DNA of 64,000 nucleotides from Streptomyces bicolor (GCF_000719285.1 NZ_JOFS01000025.1:1-64000), one strand, 5' to 3'. Positions 1 to 10,885 are shown, numbered from the stretch's first letter. Program-made: numbers and translations. The notes: generated by a model from the letters alone, not told the origin.

Positions 1-320
1 GCACGCTGTTGAGTTCTCAAGGAACGGACGCTTCCTTTGTACTCACCCTCTCGGGCTTTCCTCCGGGCGCTTCCCTTCGGTCTTGCGTTTCCGACTCTAT
101 CAGATCTTTTCTCGATCCGATTTCCTCGGCGCTTTCCAGGTTCTCGCTTTCGCGTTTCCCTTTCCGGCGGTTCCGACTTTATCAGAAGTTCCGGACCGGA
201 CTGACCGGCCACTCATTTCCGAATCATCGGGAGGGGCTTCTTGGGAATCGATGTTCCACTGAAGCAGATAGATGCTCACTCGGCCCGGCTGGACTAGGTC
301 CATCTCCAGGCAACTGTTCA
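1..320 (-). promoter_or_regulatory. rRNA operon leader, transcribed leftward out of the window
   Basis: Read on the minus strand, the last bases before the window edge are CCTTGAGAACTCAACAGCG, which I recognise as the conserved leader box just upstream of 16S rRNA in Streptomyces rrn operons. The 16S gene should therefore begin a few hundred bases beyond position 1. The leader also holds two related elements reading CTGATAAAGT (around 176-185) and CTGATAGAGT (around 94-103) on the minus strand. They resemble -10-like or processing motifs repeated in Streptomyces rrn leaders. No open reading frame in this stretch looks real. Confidence 0.75.
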
Positions 321-349
321 AATCTACCTCCCCAGTCGCTCCGTGTCAA
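321..349 (-). promoter_or_regulatory. Strong rRNA operon promoter
   Basis: On the minus strand a perfect -35 TTGACA (349-344) and a -10 TAGATT (326-321) are separated by exactly 17 bp, with transcription expected to start near 312-314. Spacing and sequence match the vegetative (HrdB-type) consensus. The leader box for 16S rRNA lies downstream, so this is best read as one of the tandem promoters of an rrn operon. Further promoters may sit at the two CTGATA elements closer to the edge. Confidence 0.8.
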
Positions 350-402
350 CGGCTCTTGTGGGGCGAAGAGGAGACTAGCAGTTCAACGGGTGTGTCCGCA
401 CA

Positions 403-1410
403 TCAGGCCGCTGTTGGAACGGCAGCGCTGCGCTCGGCCGCCTCGACGTCGCCCGTCTCTCCGGCTCGGGCAGCACGGCCACCGAGGACGTAGACGTATG
501 CGAGGAAGGCAAGCTCTGCGACGACACCGATGGTGATGCGCGCCCATGTCGGCAGGCCCGACGGGGTGACGAAGCCTTCGATGGCACCCGAGACGAAGAG
601 GACCAGAGCGAGGCCTATCGCCATGCCGATCGCGGCTCGGCCTTCCTCGGCGAGGGCTGTGCGTCGGGTGCGGGGGCCGGGGTCTATGAGAGTCCAGCCA
701 AGGCGCAGGCCGGTGCCGGCTGCTACGAAGACCGCGGTCAGCTCGAGGAGACCGTGCGGCAGGACAAGGCCGAGGAAGGTGTCCAGGCGTCCCGCCGAGG
801 ACATCAGACCGAAGCCGACAGCGAGGTTGAGCATGTTCTGGAAGAGGATCCAGAGGACCGGGAGGCCGAGGAAGACGCCCAGGATCAGGCAGAGGGCGGC
901 GGCCCAGGCGTTGTTCGTCCAGACCTGGGCGGCGAAGGAGGCCGCGGGGTGGCTGGAGTAGTACGTCTCGTACTGGCCGCCGGGGCGGGTGAGCTCGCGA
1001 AGTTCGTTGGGGGCCGCGATGGTCGCCTGCACTTCGGGGTGGGTGCCGATCCACCAGCCCAGGAGGGCTGCGACGAGGGTGGAGAGGAGTGCTGTGGGTA
1101 CCCACCAGTGGCGCGAACGGTAGACCGCGGCTGGGAAACCGTGGGCGAGGAAGCGGGTGACGTCGCGCCACGAGGCGCGTCGTGTGCCTGTCACGGCACT
1201 GCGCGCGCGTGCCACCAGCTGGCTGAGCCGGCCCGTCAACTGGGGATCGGGGGCGCTGGACTGGATCAGGGAGAGGTGGGTGGCGGTGCGCTGGTAGAGG
1301 GCGACGAGTTCGTCGGCCTCTGCGCCGGTGAGACGGCGCTGGCGCCCGAGCAGGGCTTCGAGGCGGTCCCACTCGGCTCGGTGGGCGGTGACGAAGACGT
1401 CGAGGTCCAT
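403..1410 (-). CDS. Stage II sporulation protein M-like (DUF95/SpoIIM) membrane protein
   Basis: A 335-residue integral membrane protein. The start MDLDVFVTAHR at 1410 is preceded by GGAAAG on the minus strand; an upstream in-frame extension looks non-coding. The first 90 residues are soluble and helical (LEALLGRQRRLTG). Several membrane helices follow (WVPTALLSTLVAALLGWW, ALCLILGVFLGLPVLWIL and others), as in the SpoIIM/DUF95 family. In Bacillus SpoIIM acts with SpoIID/P in engulfment; the actinobacterial homologues have no such proven role. The divergent RDD protein 121 bp away is a pairing common in Actinobacteria, so the two probably work in the same membrane complex. The gene ends about 55 bp from the rrn promoter. 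Confidence 0.82.
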   Translation of the reverse strand: MDLDVFVTAHRAEWDRLEALLGRQRRLTGAEADELVALYQRTATHLSLIQSSAPDPQLTGRLSQLVARARSAVTGTRRASWRDVTRFLAHGFPAAVYRSRHWWVPTALLSTLVAALLGWWIGTHPEVQATIAAPNELRELTRPGGQYETYYSSHPAASFAAQVWTNNAWAAALCLILGVFLGLPVLWILFQNMLNLAVGFGLMSSAGRLDTFLGLVLPHGLLELTAVFVAAGTGLRLGWTLIDPGPRTRRTALAEEGRAAIGMAIGLALVLFVSGAIEGFVTPSGLPTWARITIGVVAELAFLAYVYVLGGRAARAGETGDVEAAERSAAVPTAA

Positions 1411-1531
1411 CTGCTTTCCTGCTCCCCGGCTGTTCGTCGGCGACTCGTCGTGGATGTCAGCTTGTCGTACTGCGGCGCGATGCGCCCTCAGCTTGGCAGA
1501 CTGGCCATTCGAGGGGCAGGTCAGGGGAAGG

Positions 1532-2590
1532 ATGGACGGTGTGAGTGAGCTGGTCACGGGTGAGGCGGTGGCCCTTGAGTTGCGCCCCGCGAAGCTGCCC
1601 AGCAGGGCGCTGGCCGTCCTGGTCGATCTGGCGGTGGCCGTGATCGCCTATATCGCCGTGACCATTGGCGTAGTAGCTGCCACCGCCTCTCTGGACGAGG
1701 CTGCGCAGACCGCGCTGTCGATCGCGACGTTCGTCCTACTGCTGGTCGGCGGGCCGATCGCGGTGGAGACGCTCAGCCATGGGCGTTCGCTCGGGAAGTT
1801 GGCGTGCGGGCTGCGGGTGGTTCGTGACGACGGCGGGCCGATCCGGTTCCGGCACGCGCTGGTTCGGGGTCTCATCGGTGTGATCGAGATTCTGATGACG
1901 CTCGGAGTCGTCGCCGTCATCGCTTCACTGGTGTCCGCGCGCGGGCGGCGGCTCGGTGATGTCTTCGCCGGGACTCTTGTCGTGCGGGAACGCGTGCCCC
2001 TCGCGCGGACGGGCTTCGTTCCCCCGCCTCCGCCCTGGTTGGCCGGACGGTTCTCGGGGCTTGATCTGTCTGCGGTTCCCGATGGGCTGTGGCTCGCGAT
2101 TCGCCAGTACCTGACGCGCATGCAGCAACTGGACCCCCAGGTCGGTTGGAGGATGGCGGAACAGCTCGCGACGGACCTCGCGGCGCGGACGGGTACCCCG
2201 GCGCCTCAGGGCGTGCCGCCGGCCGCGTATCTGGCGGCTGTTCTGCAGGAACGGCAGACGCGAGAGGCTCGGCGCGCCTTCGGGAACGGGCCGGGGTCGG
2301 GTCGGGCGGCTGCTGGTGTCGGTGCTGTGGGTGGTGCCGGCGCTGTGGTGAGCGGGGCGGGGCCTGCCGCTGGTGCACCGGGTCCGTACGGCCCGCCGGT
2401 CGTCCCACCCGGCGCTGTGCCTCCGCCGGGCGCGTACGGCGTGGGGGCTGCTGCGGTCGGCGGTCAGCTGGGAGTGGGACCGGTAGTGGATCGTTCCCCC
2501 GTACCGCAGGACGTCGTAGAGCAGGCCCCGGCGCCGCAGGACGCGTCATCGGCCGATGGTCCCGCCACCGGGTTCGTGCCACCGGCGTAG
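1532..2590 (+). CDS. RDD family membrane protein
   Basis: A 352-residue protein starting MDGVSELVTGEAV at 1532 after GGGGAAGG. The RDD domain spans about residues 10-160: a first helix with the RDD-type signature (LPSRALAVLVDLAVAV), a second helix (FVLLLVGGPIAVETL), then GRSLGKLACGLRVV and a closing GRRLGDVFAGTLVV. The C-terminal 190 residues are soluble and rich in Gly, Ala and Pro with little predicted structure. RDD proteins have been linked to cation or osmolyte handling, but no substrate can be assigned here. It is divergent from the SpoIIM-like gene and probably shares its control region at 1411-1531. Confidence 0.85.
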   Translation: MDGVSELVTGEAVALELRPAKLPSRALAVLVDLAVAVIAYIAVTIGVVAATASLDEAAQTALSIATFVLLLVGGPIAVETLSHGRSLGKLACGLRVVRDDGGPIRFRHALVRGLIGVIEILMTLGVVAVIASLVSARGRRLGDVFAGTLVVRERVPLARTGFVPPPPPWLAGRFSGLDLSAVPDGLWLAIRQYLTRMQQLDPQVGWRMAEQLATDLAARTGTPAPQGVPPAAYLAAVLQERQTREARRAFGNGPGSGRAAAGVGAVGGAGAVVSGAGPAAGAPGPYGPPVVPPGAVPPPGAYGVGAAAVGGQLGVGPVVDRSPVPQDVVEQAPAPQDASSADGPATGFVPPA

Positions 2591-2723
2591 GTCTTCTCCT
2601 CCCTCCAAGCGCATCGCCGCGACGGACTTGCGGTCGCGCGGTCCAACCCGACCGTGCGATCTTCCTGACTCCTCGGTCCGCTCCCCAACCGGCTCTCCCA
2701 TCGACCCATCTGCGCGGCCTCGC

Positions 2724-3338
2724 TCAAGCGAACGTGGACGGCGGCGATTCCAGGTCCTCCAGTTCGAGGCCGGGGGCCGCCAGGACCACGTCGCCCGCGA
2801 TGTGTACGGCGTGCTGCTCGCCCGTGTCCAGGGCTGTGACCTGGTATTCGTCCACGGTCAGGGGGGTGTTGTCAGTGGCGTGTGTTTCTCTGTTCACCAA
2901 GGCCCAGGACTGGTCCACGGTGCGCGGGGCGAGGACCGGGTCCGTGAAGGCCACAAGGCGTACCCGGGTTGCCGAGGCGGAAGGGGTGAGGCGCAGGAGA
3001 CGAGTGGTGGCGATGAGGAACGCCGGGGATGTGCCGGTGAAGGCATGGGCGCGCACATTGCCTTCGGTGGCGTGAGCCCCGGTGGGGTCGGTACGGACCC
3101 AGGTGACGCCGTCGAGGGCGGCACCGCGTACCTGCCAGCCGCCGGCGTGGAGTTCGAGACGGATGGGGCGGCCGAGTTCGTCCAGGGCGAGGTCGACGGA
3201 GCCGCTGTGATCGCCCGCGGGAGTGGTCAGCTGGGAGACGTAGCGCCAGCCGGAAGGGCCGGGGGCGCAGTGGAAGTGCTCTTCTGCGAGGGGGGTGTGA
3301 TCGTGCGGATCGTGGAGCGAATATCGGCCGCGGGGCAT
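2724..3338 (-). CDS. Conserved hypothetical protein, probably soluble beta-rich
   Basis: I do not recognise the family. The frame reads 204 residues from MPRGRYSLHDPHDHT at 3338; upstream in-frame codons are low-complexity and probably not translated. There is no signal peptide or membrane helix. The body alternates charged and hydrophobic residues (GWRYVSQLTTP, LGRPIRLELHAGGWQVRG, VRLVAFTDPVL), as in beta-barrel or lipocalin-like folds. The C terminus is acidic (LELEDLESPP). It is convergent with the RDD gene and lies downstream of ahcY on the same strand, with hairpins between, so it is probably its own transcription unit. Confidence 0.6.
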   Translation of the reverse strand: MPRGRYSLHDPHDHTPLAEEHFHCAPGPSGWRYVSQLTTPAGDHSGSVDLALDELGRPIRLELHAGGWQVRGAALDGVTWVRTDPTGAHATEGNVRAHAFTGTSPAFLIATTRLLRLTPSASATRVRLVAFTDPVLAPRTVDQSWALVNRETHATDNTPLTVDEYQVTALDTGEQHAVHIAGDVVLAAPGLELEDLESPPSTFA

Positions 3339-3402
3339 CGGGGTCCTGGGGCTTGACGGGTTGGTCCGGTTACACGGCCGACGGGCCGCATGAGCCAAAG
3401 GG

Positions 3403-3435
3403 GCAGGCCCCCGGCACGGGGGTGCGGGGGCCTGC
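3403..3435. terminator. Rho-independent-type hairpin downstream of ahcY
   Basis: Perfect 10-bp inverted repeat GCAGGCCCCC (3403-3412) and GGGGGCCTGC (3426-3435) around a 13-nt loop. It lies between the ahcY stop and the next leftward gene, so it most likely ends ahcY transcription. No clear U tract follows, as is usual in Streptomyces. Confidence 0.65.
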
Positions 3436-3515
3436 CTCTGAGGACGTGCTGCTGAAGGACGCGCCAGTGCACGGGCGCGCCCGCCGGGAGCCATCGTGCG
3501 GACCGCGCTCGCCGG

Positions 3516-3556
3516 AGGTTGCCGTACGCCGTACGAATTCCGTCGCACGGCAACCT
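3516..3556. terminator. Second hairpin after ahcY
   Basis: AGGTTGCCGT (3516-3525) and ACGGCAACCT (3547-3556) form a perfect 10-bp stem with a 21-nt loop, 48 bases past the ahcY stop codon. The loop holds overlapping GTACG repeats. It may be the primary 3' stem of ahcY mRNA, with the hairpin at 3403 as backup. Confidence 0.5.
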
Positions 3557-3603
3557 GGCTCACACCGTTCGGCGCCGACTGGTCGGTCCGGTGACGGTTC
3601 GGC

Positions 3604-5576
<1,973 letters not shown>

Positions 5577-7676
5577 GTGACCAGTCCGGCCGGCCCTCCC
5601 CCCACGGGCAGCGGCGGTGGCGAGCGGAAGCGGTTGAAGCTGCTCGCGGTGACCGCGTGCCCGACCGGCATCGCCCATACGTACATGGCGGCTGAGAAGC
5701 TCGCGCAGGCGGGCGAGAGCCACGGTATCGACATGAAGGTGGAGACCCAGGGATCCATCGGGGCTGAAAATGTTCTCGATGACAACGATGTCAAAACCGC
5801 CGACGGCATCATCGTCGCCGCGGACAAGGACGTGGACCTGAGCCGTTTCGTGGGCAAGCGGGTCCTCACCGTCGGGGTGACGGAGGGCATTCACCACCCG
5901 GAGCGGTTGATCGAGCAGGTGCTGTCGGCGCCCGTGCACACGGCAGGGGGCGCCCCCACGGCCTCCGCGGCCGGCCGTGGCAAGGAGCGGAGCGTCGGGT
6001 ACAAGGCGTTGATGAACGGGGTCAGTTACATGATCCCGTTCGTCGTGGTCGGCGGACTGTTGATCGCGATCTCGCTCTCGCTCGGCGGGCACACGGACCC
6101 GTCCGGCGGTCTGGTCATCCCGAAGGACTCCTTCTGGATGGACGTGAACAACATCGGCGTCATCGGCTTCACGCTGATGGTGCCGATCCTGTCCGGCTAC
6201 ATCGCGTATGCGATCGGGGACCGCCCCGCCCTCGTGCCCGGCATGATCGGTGGCTGGATCGCCAACACCGGTGAGCTGTACGACTCCAAGGCCGGGGCGG
6301 GCTTCATCGGGGCGATCGTGACCGGCTTCCTCGCCGGGTACCTGGTGCTGTGGATCAAGAGGGTCAAGGTCCCGAAGTTCGTGCAGCCGATCATGCCGAT
6401 CATCGTGATCCCGATCGTGGCGACCACGGCGCTCGGGCTGTTCTTCATCTACGTCATCGGCAAGCCGATCTCCTGGGTGTTCGAGCATCTGACCAGCTGG
6501 CTGAGTGGGATGACGGGCACCAGCGCCGTTCTGCTCGGCGCGATCCTCGGGCTCATGATCGCGTTCGACATGGGCGGGCCGGTCAACAAGACGGCGTTCC
6601 TGTTCGGTGCCGGGCTCATCGCGACCGGCAACCAGACGGTCATGGGCATGTGCGCGGCCGCGATCCCCGTCATGCCGCTGGGTCAGGGCCTGGCCACGCT
6701 GATACGGAAGCGGCTGTACACCGAGCAGGAGCGGGAGACGGGGCTCGCCTCGCTCTTCATGGGCTGCTTCGGTATATCCGAGGGAGCGATCCCGTTCGCC
6801 GCGGCGCGACCCGCGCAGGTCATCCCCGCCAACATGCTGGGCGGCGCGGTCGCCGGCGCCATCGCCGGGATCGCGGGCGTCGAGGACGCGGTGCCGCACG
6901 GCGGGCCGATCGTGGCCGTGCTGGGCGCGGTGAGCGGCGTGCCGATGTTCTTCGCGGCCGTGGTGATCGGCTCGGTCGTCACGGCGCTGACCACGGTCGC
7001 CCTGGTCGACCTGCGTGAGCGCGGGCGGCGTGGGGAGGCGTTCGCCGACACGGGTACGGCCGGACCCGCGCCGGCGCCCGCGCTGGTCGGGGCGGCGGGT
7101 GTCGGAGCGCCGGGGACCGGTGCCGACGGTGCGGTGCCGGGTGCCGGGGCCGTCGTAACGCAGCGGGGCGTACGTGAGCCGGAGGCTGTCGACGTCGCCG
7201 GTGCCGGTGACGTTCCGGGCGGGGTTCTCTCGGGCTATCTCACCGAGCGGACCGTGAAGGTCGAACTCGACGCCGCCGACAAGGAGTCCGCGATCCGGGA
7301 GATGGCGGGGCTGCTCGCGCGTACCGGCAGGGTCGCGGATGTGGACGAGTTGGTGGCGACCGCGCTGCGGCGGGAGGCGCAGGGGACCACGGGTCTCGGT
7401 GAGGAGATCGCGATTCCGCATGCCAAGACGGATGCGGTCACCGCACCGGTCGTCGGTTTCGCGCGGTCCGCGGAGGGCGTCGAGTGGGGCTCGCCGGACG
7501 GTACGAAGGCGAGGCTGGTGTTCATGATCGCCGTACCGGAGGCGGCCGCGGGTGACGAGCATCTGCGGATTCTGGCGCTGCTGTCGCGGAAGTTGATGGA
7601 CGCGGGGTTCCGGGAGCGGTTGCTGGCCGCGTCGGATGCGTCGTCCGTCCTCGGAGTACTGCGCGAAGTCGGGTAG
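5577..7676 (+). CDS. Fructose-type PTS permease, domain order EIIB-EIIC-EIIA
   Basis: A 699-residue membrane sugar permease. GTG start at 5577 with AGGAG six bases upstream. EIIB occupies about residues 18-120 with phosphocysteine Cys28 in VTACPTGIAHTYMAAEKL, the fructose-family signature. EIIC (about 145-490) has many helices and the ITP-type loop near GPVNKTAFLFGAG. An Ala/Gly-rich linker (about 490-545) leads to a C-terminal EIIA (550-699) with phosphohistidine His615 in EEIAIPHAKTDAV. It should import and phosphorylate a fructose-like sugar using HPr phosphate. No fruK or fruR gene is adjacent, so product kinase and regulator must lie elsewhere, and the substrate is inferred only from family. 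Confidence 0.92.
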   Translation: MTSPAGPPPTGSGGGERKRLKLLAVTACPTGIAHTYMAAEKLAQAGESHGIDMKVETQGSIGAENVLDDNDVKTADGIIVAADKDVDLSRFVGKRVLTVGVTEGIHHPERLIEQVLSAPVHTAGGAPTASAAGRGKERSVGYKALMNGVSYMIPFVVVGGLLIAISLSLGGHTDPSGGLVIPKDSFWMDVNNIGVIGFTLMVPILSGYIAYAIGDRPALVPGMIGGWIANTGELYDSKAGAGFIGAIVTGFLAGYLVLWIKRVKVPKFVQPIMPIIVIPIVATTALGLFFIYVIGKPISWVFEHLTSWLSGMTGTSAVLLGAILGLMIAFDMGGPVNKTAFLFGAGLIATGNQTVMGMCAAAIPVMPLGQGLATLIRKRLYTEQERETGLASLFMGCFGISEGAIPFAAARPAQVIPANMLGGAVAGAIAGIAGVEDAVPHGGPIVAVLGAVSGVPMFFAAVVIGSVVTALTTVALVDLRERGRRGEAFADTGTAGPAPAPALVGAAGVGAPGTGADGAVPGAGAVVTQRGVREPEAVDVAGAGDVPGGVLSGYLTERTVKVELDAADKESAIREMAGLLARTGRVADVDELVATALRREAQGTTGLGEEIAIPHAKTDAVTAPVVGFARSAEGVEWGSPDGTKARLVFMIAVPEAAAGDEHLRILALLSRKLMDAGFRERLLAASDASSVLGVLREVG

Positions 7677-7802
7677 CCGCGCGAAGCCGGGTAACCACGC
7701 GATCGGGTCAGTGTCCGTACGGGGGGCGCGGGCCCGCATCGCACGTTCACAGACGCCCGCTACTCTCAGCGCCCGCGGATGGGCCGCATGGGGAGGAACG
7801 AG

Positions 7803-8486
7803 ATGTCGGGCAAGGGGCGGGGACTGGGGATCGCAGCCATCGTGGTGGGGCTGGTGGGGTTGTTGCTGGGGCTTGGCGGTCTCGGCTATGCCCGGCAGGC
7901 CTTCGGTGGCTCCGTCGTGTCGAGCGACAGCATGACGCCGACGTACGGGCCGGGCGACCGGATCTTCTACGAGCGGATCGACGGAAGCGAGGTGCGGCCC
8001 GGGGATGTCGTGCTGCTCTCGGCGCCGGACCGGTACGGCTTCGACGGTCTGGTGATGATGCGGGTCATCGGCGCGGGCGGCGACCGCGTGGCGTGCTGCA
8101 CCGGGGAGGGAGCGGGTGCGCGCGTCACCGTGAACGGGAAGCCGCTCGAGGAGCCGTATGTGAAGGGCGGGGACGTGCACGGCGGGTACCCCGCGCGTTA
8201 CGACGTGGAGGTTCCCGACGGGCGGCTGTTCATGCTGGGCGACCACCGCGCGAACTCGCGTGACTCGCGGGCCTTCCTCGACGATCAGGGCGGGACGCTT
8301 CCGGTGTCCGCGATCCGGGGAAGGGTGATCGACGACTACACCGTGCCGGCGGTACTCGGAACGGCGATGGTGCTCGGCGTGGTGCTGGTGCTCGTCGGCG
8401 TCGGGCTGGGGATCGCCGCCCTCGTCGTGCGACGGAGGGCACGGGCCATGGTGCCGCCCCCGCCGCCATGGGCGGTGCAGGTCTGA
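7803..8486 (+). CDS. S26 signal peptidase I-like membrane protein with atypical catalytic box
   Basis: 227 residues. ATG 7803 is chosen because GGGAGG lies 7 bases upstream; two earlier in-frame ATGs lack this. A membrane helix (about 9-32) precedes the nucleophile box SSDSMTPTYGPGD with Ser43. Box E is GDHRANSRDSR, close to the canonical GDNRxNSxDSR. A second helix (about 185-210) and a Pro-rich tail end the protein. Box D reads VMMRVIGAGGDRV: the lysine that normally precedes RVIG as general base is Met86. The family is clear, but classical Ser/Lys activity is doubtful. It may use another base or be inactive. Transcription ends at a strong hairpin. Confidence 0.85.
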   Translation: MSGKGRGLGIAAIVVGLVGLLLGLGGLGYARQAFGGSVVSSDSMTPTYGPGDRIFYERIDGSEVRPGDVVLLSAPDRYGFDGLVMMRVIGAGGDRVACCTGEGAGARVTVNGKPLEEPYVKGGDVHGGYPARYDVEVPDGRLFMLGDHRANSRDSRAFLDDQGGTLPVSAIRGRVIDDYTVPAVLGTAMVLGVVLVLVGVGLGIAALVVRRRARAMVPPPPPWAVQV

Positions 8487-8510
8487 GGAAGCGGCCGCAG
8501 GACAAGGCCG

Positions 8511-8540
8511 AGGGGCCCGCCGGGATTCCGGCGGGCCCCT
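8511..8540. terminator. Bidirectional terminator between convergent genes
   Basis: Perfect 13-bp stem AGGGGCCCGCCGG / CCGGCGGGCCCCT with a GATT tetraloop (8524-8527), placed between the rightward S26 peptidase gene and the leftward cation exporter gene. Confidence 0.88.
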
Positions 8541-8555
8541 TCTGTGTCAGTCGGG

Positions 8556-9536
8556 TCAGTGCTCGTCACCATGCGATGCCGGTCCCCCGGGCGTCGCGTC
8601 GCGGTCGGCGCCCTTGGCTGCCTCGGCCTCGCTGTAGATGTCGGGCTCGAGGTAGATGACGCGGGCGATCGGTACGGCCTCGCGGATGCGGGCCTCGGCG
8701 GCGTCGATGGCGGCGGCGATCTCGGCGGCCGTGGCCTCGCGCCGGACGGCGATCTTGGCGGCGACCAGGAGTTCCTCGGGACCGATGTGCAGCGTGCGCA
8801 TGTGGATGATGCGGGTGACCGCCTCGCCGTCGACGACGGCGGCCTCGATCTTCTGGACCTCCTCGACACCCGCGGACTCGCCGAGCAGCAGCGACTTGGT
8901 CTCGATGGCCAGGACGACCGCGATCAGGACGAGCAGGACGCCGATGCAGATGGTGCCGATGCCGTCCCAGACACCGTCGCCGGTGATCAGGGCCAGGCCG
9001 ACGCCACCCAGGGCGAGGATCAGGCCGACCAGCGCGCCGAGGTCCTCCAGGAGGACGACGGGCAGCTCAGGGGCCTTGGCGTGGCGGACGAACTCTTTCC
9101 AGGACTTCCTGCCCCGCAGGACGTTGGACTCCTTGATGGCCGTCCGGAAGGAGAACGTCTCGGCGATGATCGCGAAGACGAGCACGCCGACCGGCCAGTA
9201 CCAGTGCTCGATCTCGTGCGGGTGCTTGATCTTCTCGTAGCCCTCGTAGAGGGCGAACATGCCGCCGACCGAGAACAGGATGATCGAGACGAGGAAGGCG
9301 TAGATGTAACGCTCGCGGCCGTAACCGAAGGGGTGCTGCGGGGTCGCCTCGCGCTGCGCCTTCTTGCCGCCGACCAGCAGCAGGGCCTGGTTGCCGGAGT
9401 CGGCGAGCGAGTGCACGCCCTCGGCGAGCATCGACGACGAACCGCTGAACGCGAACGCCACGAACTTCGATGCCGCGATCGCGAGGTTGGCGGCGAGTGC
9501 CGCCACGATCGCCTTGGTACCGCCTGACGCGCTCAT
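8556..9536 (-). CDS. Cation diffusion facilitator (CDF) family transporter
   Basis: 326 residues starting MSASGGTKAIVAALA at 9536, with AAGGGA upstream. Helix 2 carries the CDF motif HSLADSGNQALLLVGG, and helix 5 carries LLEDLGALVGLILALGG, each contributing a metal-binding Asp. A cytoplasmic C-terminal domain (about 215-310) has the ferredoxin-like pattern RIIHMRTLHIGPEELLVAAK, and the tail is acidic and His-containing. CDF proteins export divalent metals (Zn, Co, Fe, Mn, Cd) in exchange for protons; the metal cannot be read from sequence. The gene is 197 bp downstream of manA on the same strand. The gap holds three degenerate GGCTTYGYCCGTC repeats, so co-transcription is possible but not shown. 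Confidence 0.9.
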   Translation of the reverse strand: MSASGGTKAIVAALAANLAIAASKFVAFAFSGSSSMLAEGVHSLADSGNQALLLVGGKKAQREATPQHPFGYGRERYIYAFLVSIILFSVGGMFALYEGYEKIKHPHEIEHWYWPVGVLVFAIIAETFSFRTAIKESNVLRGRKSWKEFVRHAKAPELPVVLLEDLGALVGLILALGGVGLALITGDGVWDGIGTICIGVLLVLIAVVLAIETKSLLLGESAGVEEVQKIEAAVVDGEAVTRIIHMRTLHIGPEELLVAAKIAVRREATAAEIAAAIDAAEARIREAVPIARVIYLEPDIYSEAEAAKGADRDATPGGPASHGDEH

Positions 9537-9733
9537 GTGTCGCGTTGTCCCTTCGCCTTCGTATGCGTGCGTACGCCGTGCAGGACGTCGCCTGTCAACG
9601 GGCGCTGTGTCAGAGGCTTCGCCCGTCGTCTGCCGCAGGCTTCGTCCGTCTTCGGCTTTGCCCGTCCTTTGCCGGTGGGCCATTGTTGCAGCCCGGTCCG
9701 ACAACGGCGCGCCGGGTCGTCGGATGGCCTCGG

Positions 9734-10885
9734 TCAGGCGACGACCGTGGCCCGGAAGACCGTACCGGCCCCGGACACTTCGGCCTTTTCGCCCGCCGGG
9801 ACGAAGACGGAGCCGCCGGGCGTCAGTTCGTGCTCCCCCGCGCGGACGGAACCCGCGGTGCACAGCAGGATCTGCGGGGTCGCGCGCGTGAGGTCGTGGG
9901 CGGCGGTGCCCTCCGGGAGGACGTACCGGGACAGGCGGAACTCGTCGATCGGGGTCTCGTAGACCTCCTCGCCGTCCGGGGACGCCTCCGGGCGCAGCAC
10001 ACCCGGGTCACTCGCTTCGAAGCGGACGATGCGCAGGAGTTCGGGGACGTCGACGTGCTTGGGGGTGAGGCCGCAGCGCAGGACGTTGTCGGAGTTGGCC
10101 ATGATCTCGACGCCGAGGCCGTTGAGGTAGGCGTGCGGGATGCCGGCGCCGAGGTACAGGGCCTCGCCGGGCTGCAGGCGGACGTAGTTGAGGAGCATCG
10201 CGGCGATGACGCCGGAGTCGCCGGGGTAGTGGTGGGCGATGTCGGCGTACGGGGCGTAGGCGCCGCCGAGGCGGGAGCAGGCGGCCGCGGCCTCGGCGAC
10301 GGTGCTTGCCATGTCGTCCGGGTCGGCGGTGAGGATCGCGGTGAGCACCTCGCGCAGGGCCGCGTCCTCGGGGTGCGCGTGCAGCAGGTCGACGTACGGC
10401 TTGAGGGAGTCGACACCGAGGCCGTCGAGCAGGTCGGCGGCCTCGACGGGGTCGCGGAAGCCGCACAGGCCGTCGAACTCGGTGAGCGCGCAGATCAGTT
10501 CGGGCTTGTGGTTGGCGTCCTTGTAGTTGCGGTGGCCCGCGTCCACGGGGATGTTGCGCCGCTCCTCGTCCTCGTAACCCTCCTTGGCCTGCTCCAGGTT
10601 GGGGTGCACCTGGAGGGAGAGCGGGGCGCCGGCGGCGAGGATCTTGAGGAGGAAGGGCAGGCGGGGGCCGAACTTCGCCACGGCCGCGGCGCCGAGCTCG
10701 CGCTCCGGGTCGGCCTCGATGACCTCGACGAGCGTCCCGCGCGCGGTGCGCGAGGGTGCGCCCGGGTGTGCGCCCATCCACATCTCCGCCTGCGGTTCGC
10801 CGGTCGGCTCGACTCCGAGGAGCTTCGGGATCGCGGTGGTGGAACCCCAGGCGTAGGGGCGGACGGTGTTGTCGAGGCGGTCCAT
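9734..10885 (-). CDS. manA: Mannose-6-phosphate isomerase, class I
   Basis: 383 residues. Converts fructose-6-phosphate to mannose-6-phosphate in the cytosol, the entry step to GDP-mannose. The start MDRLDNTVRPYAWGS is the standard N terminus of the type I zinc enzyme. Zinc-site motifs are visible: AEMWMGAHPG, LSLQVHPNLEQAKEGY and GIPHAYLNGLGVEIMANSDN with the downstream RCGLTPKHVD. It is the last gene of the leftward mannose block, 121 bp downstream of the SIS-domain isomerase. That gap contains a 14-bp palindrome CCAGGGCGCCCTGG at 10987-11000. The order manA, SIS protein, manB is kept in mycobacteria. Confidence 0.95.
   Translation of the reverse strand: MDRLDNTVRPYAWGSTTAIPKLLGVEPTGEPQAEMWMGAHPGAPSRTARGTLVEVIEADPERELGAAAVAKFGPRLPFLLKILAAGAPLSLQVHPNLEQAKEGYEDEERRNIPVDAGHRNYKDANHKPELICALTEFDGLCGFRDPVEAADLLDGLGVDSLKPYVDLLHAHPEDAALREVLTAILTADPDDMASTVAEAAAACSRLGGAYAPYADIAHHYPGDSGVIAAMLLNYVRLQPGEALYLGAGIPHAYLNGLGVEIMANSDNVLRCGLTPKHVDVPELLRIVRFEASDPGVLRPEASPDGEEVYETPIDEFRLSRYVLPEGTAAHDLTRATPQILLCTAGSVRAGEHELTPGGSVFVPAGEKAEVSGAGTVFRATVVA

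Noticed and set aside
9537..9733. Extended N terminus of the cation exporter
   Set aside because: The frame remains open upstream, but the residues are Arg-rich low complexity from short GGCTTCG repeats, and a ribosome site fits the ATG at 9536.
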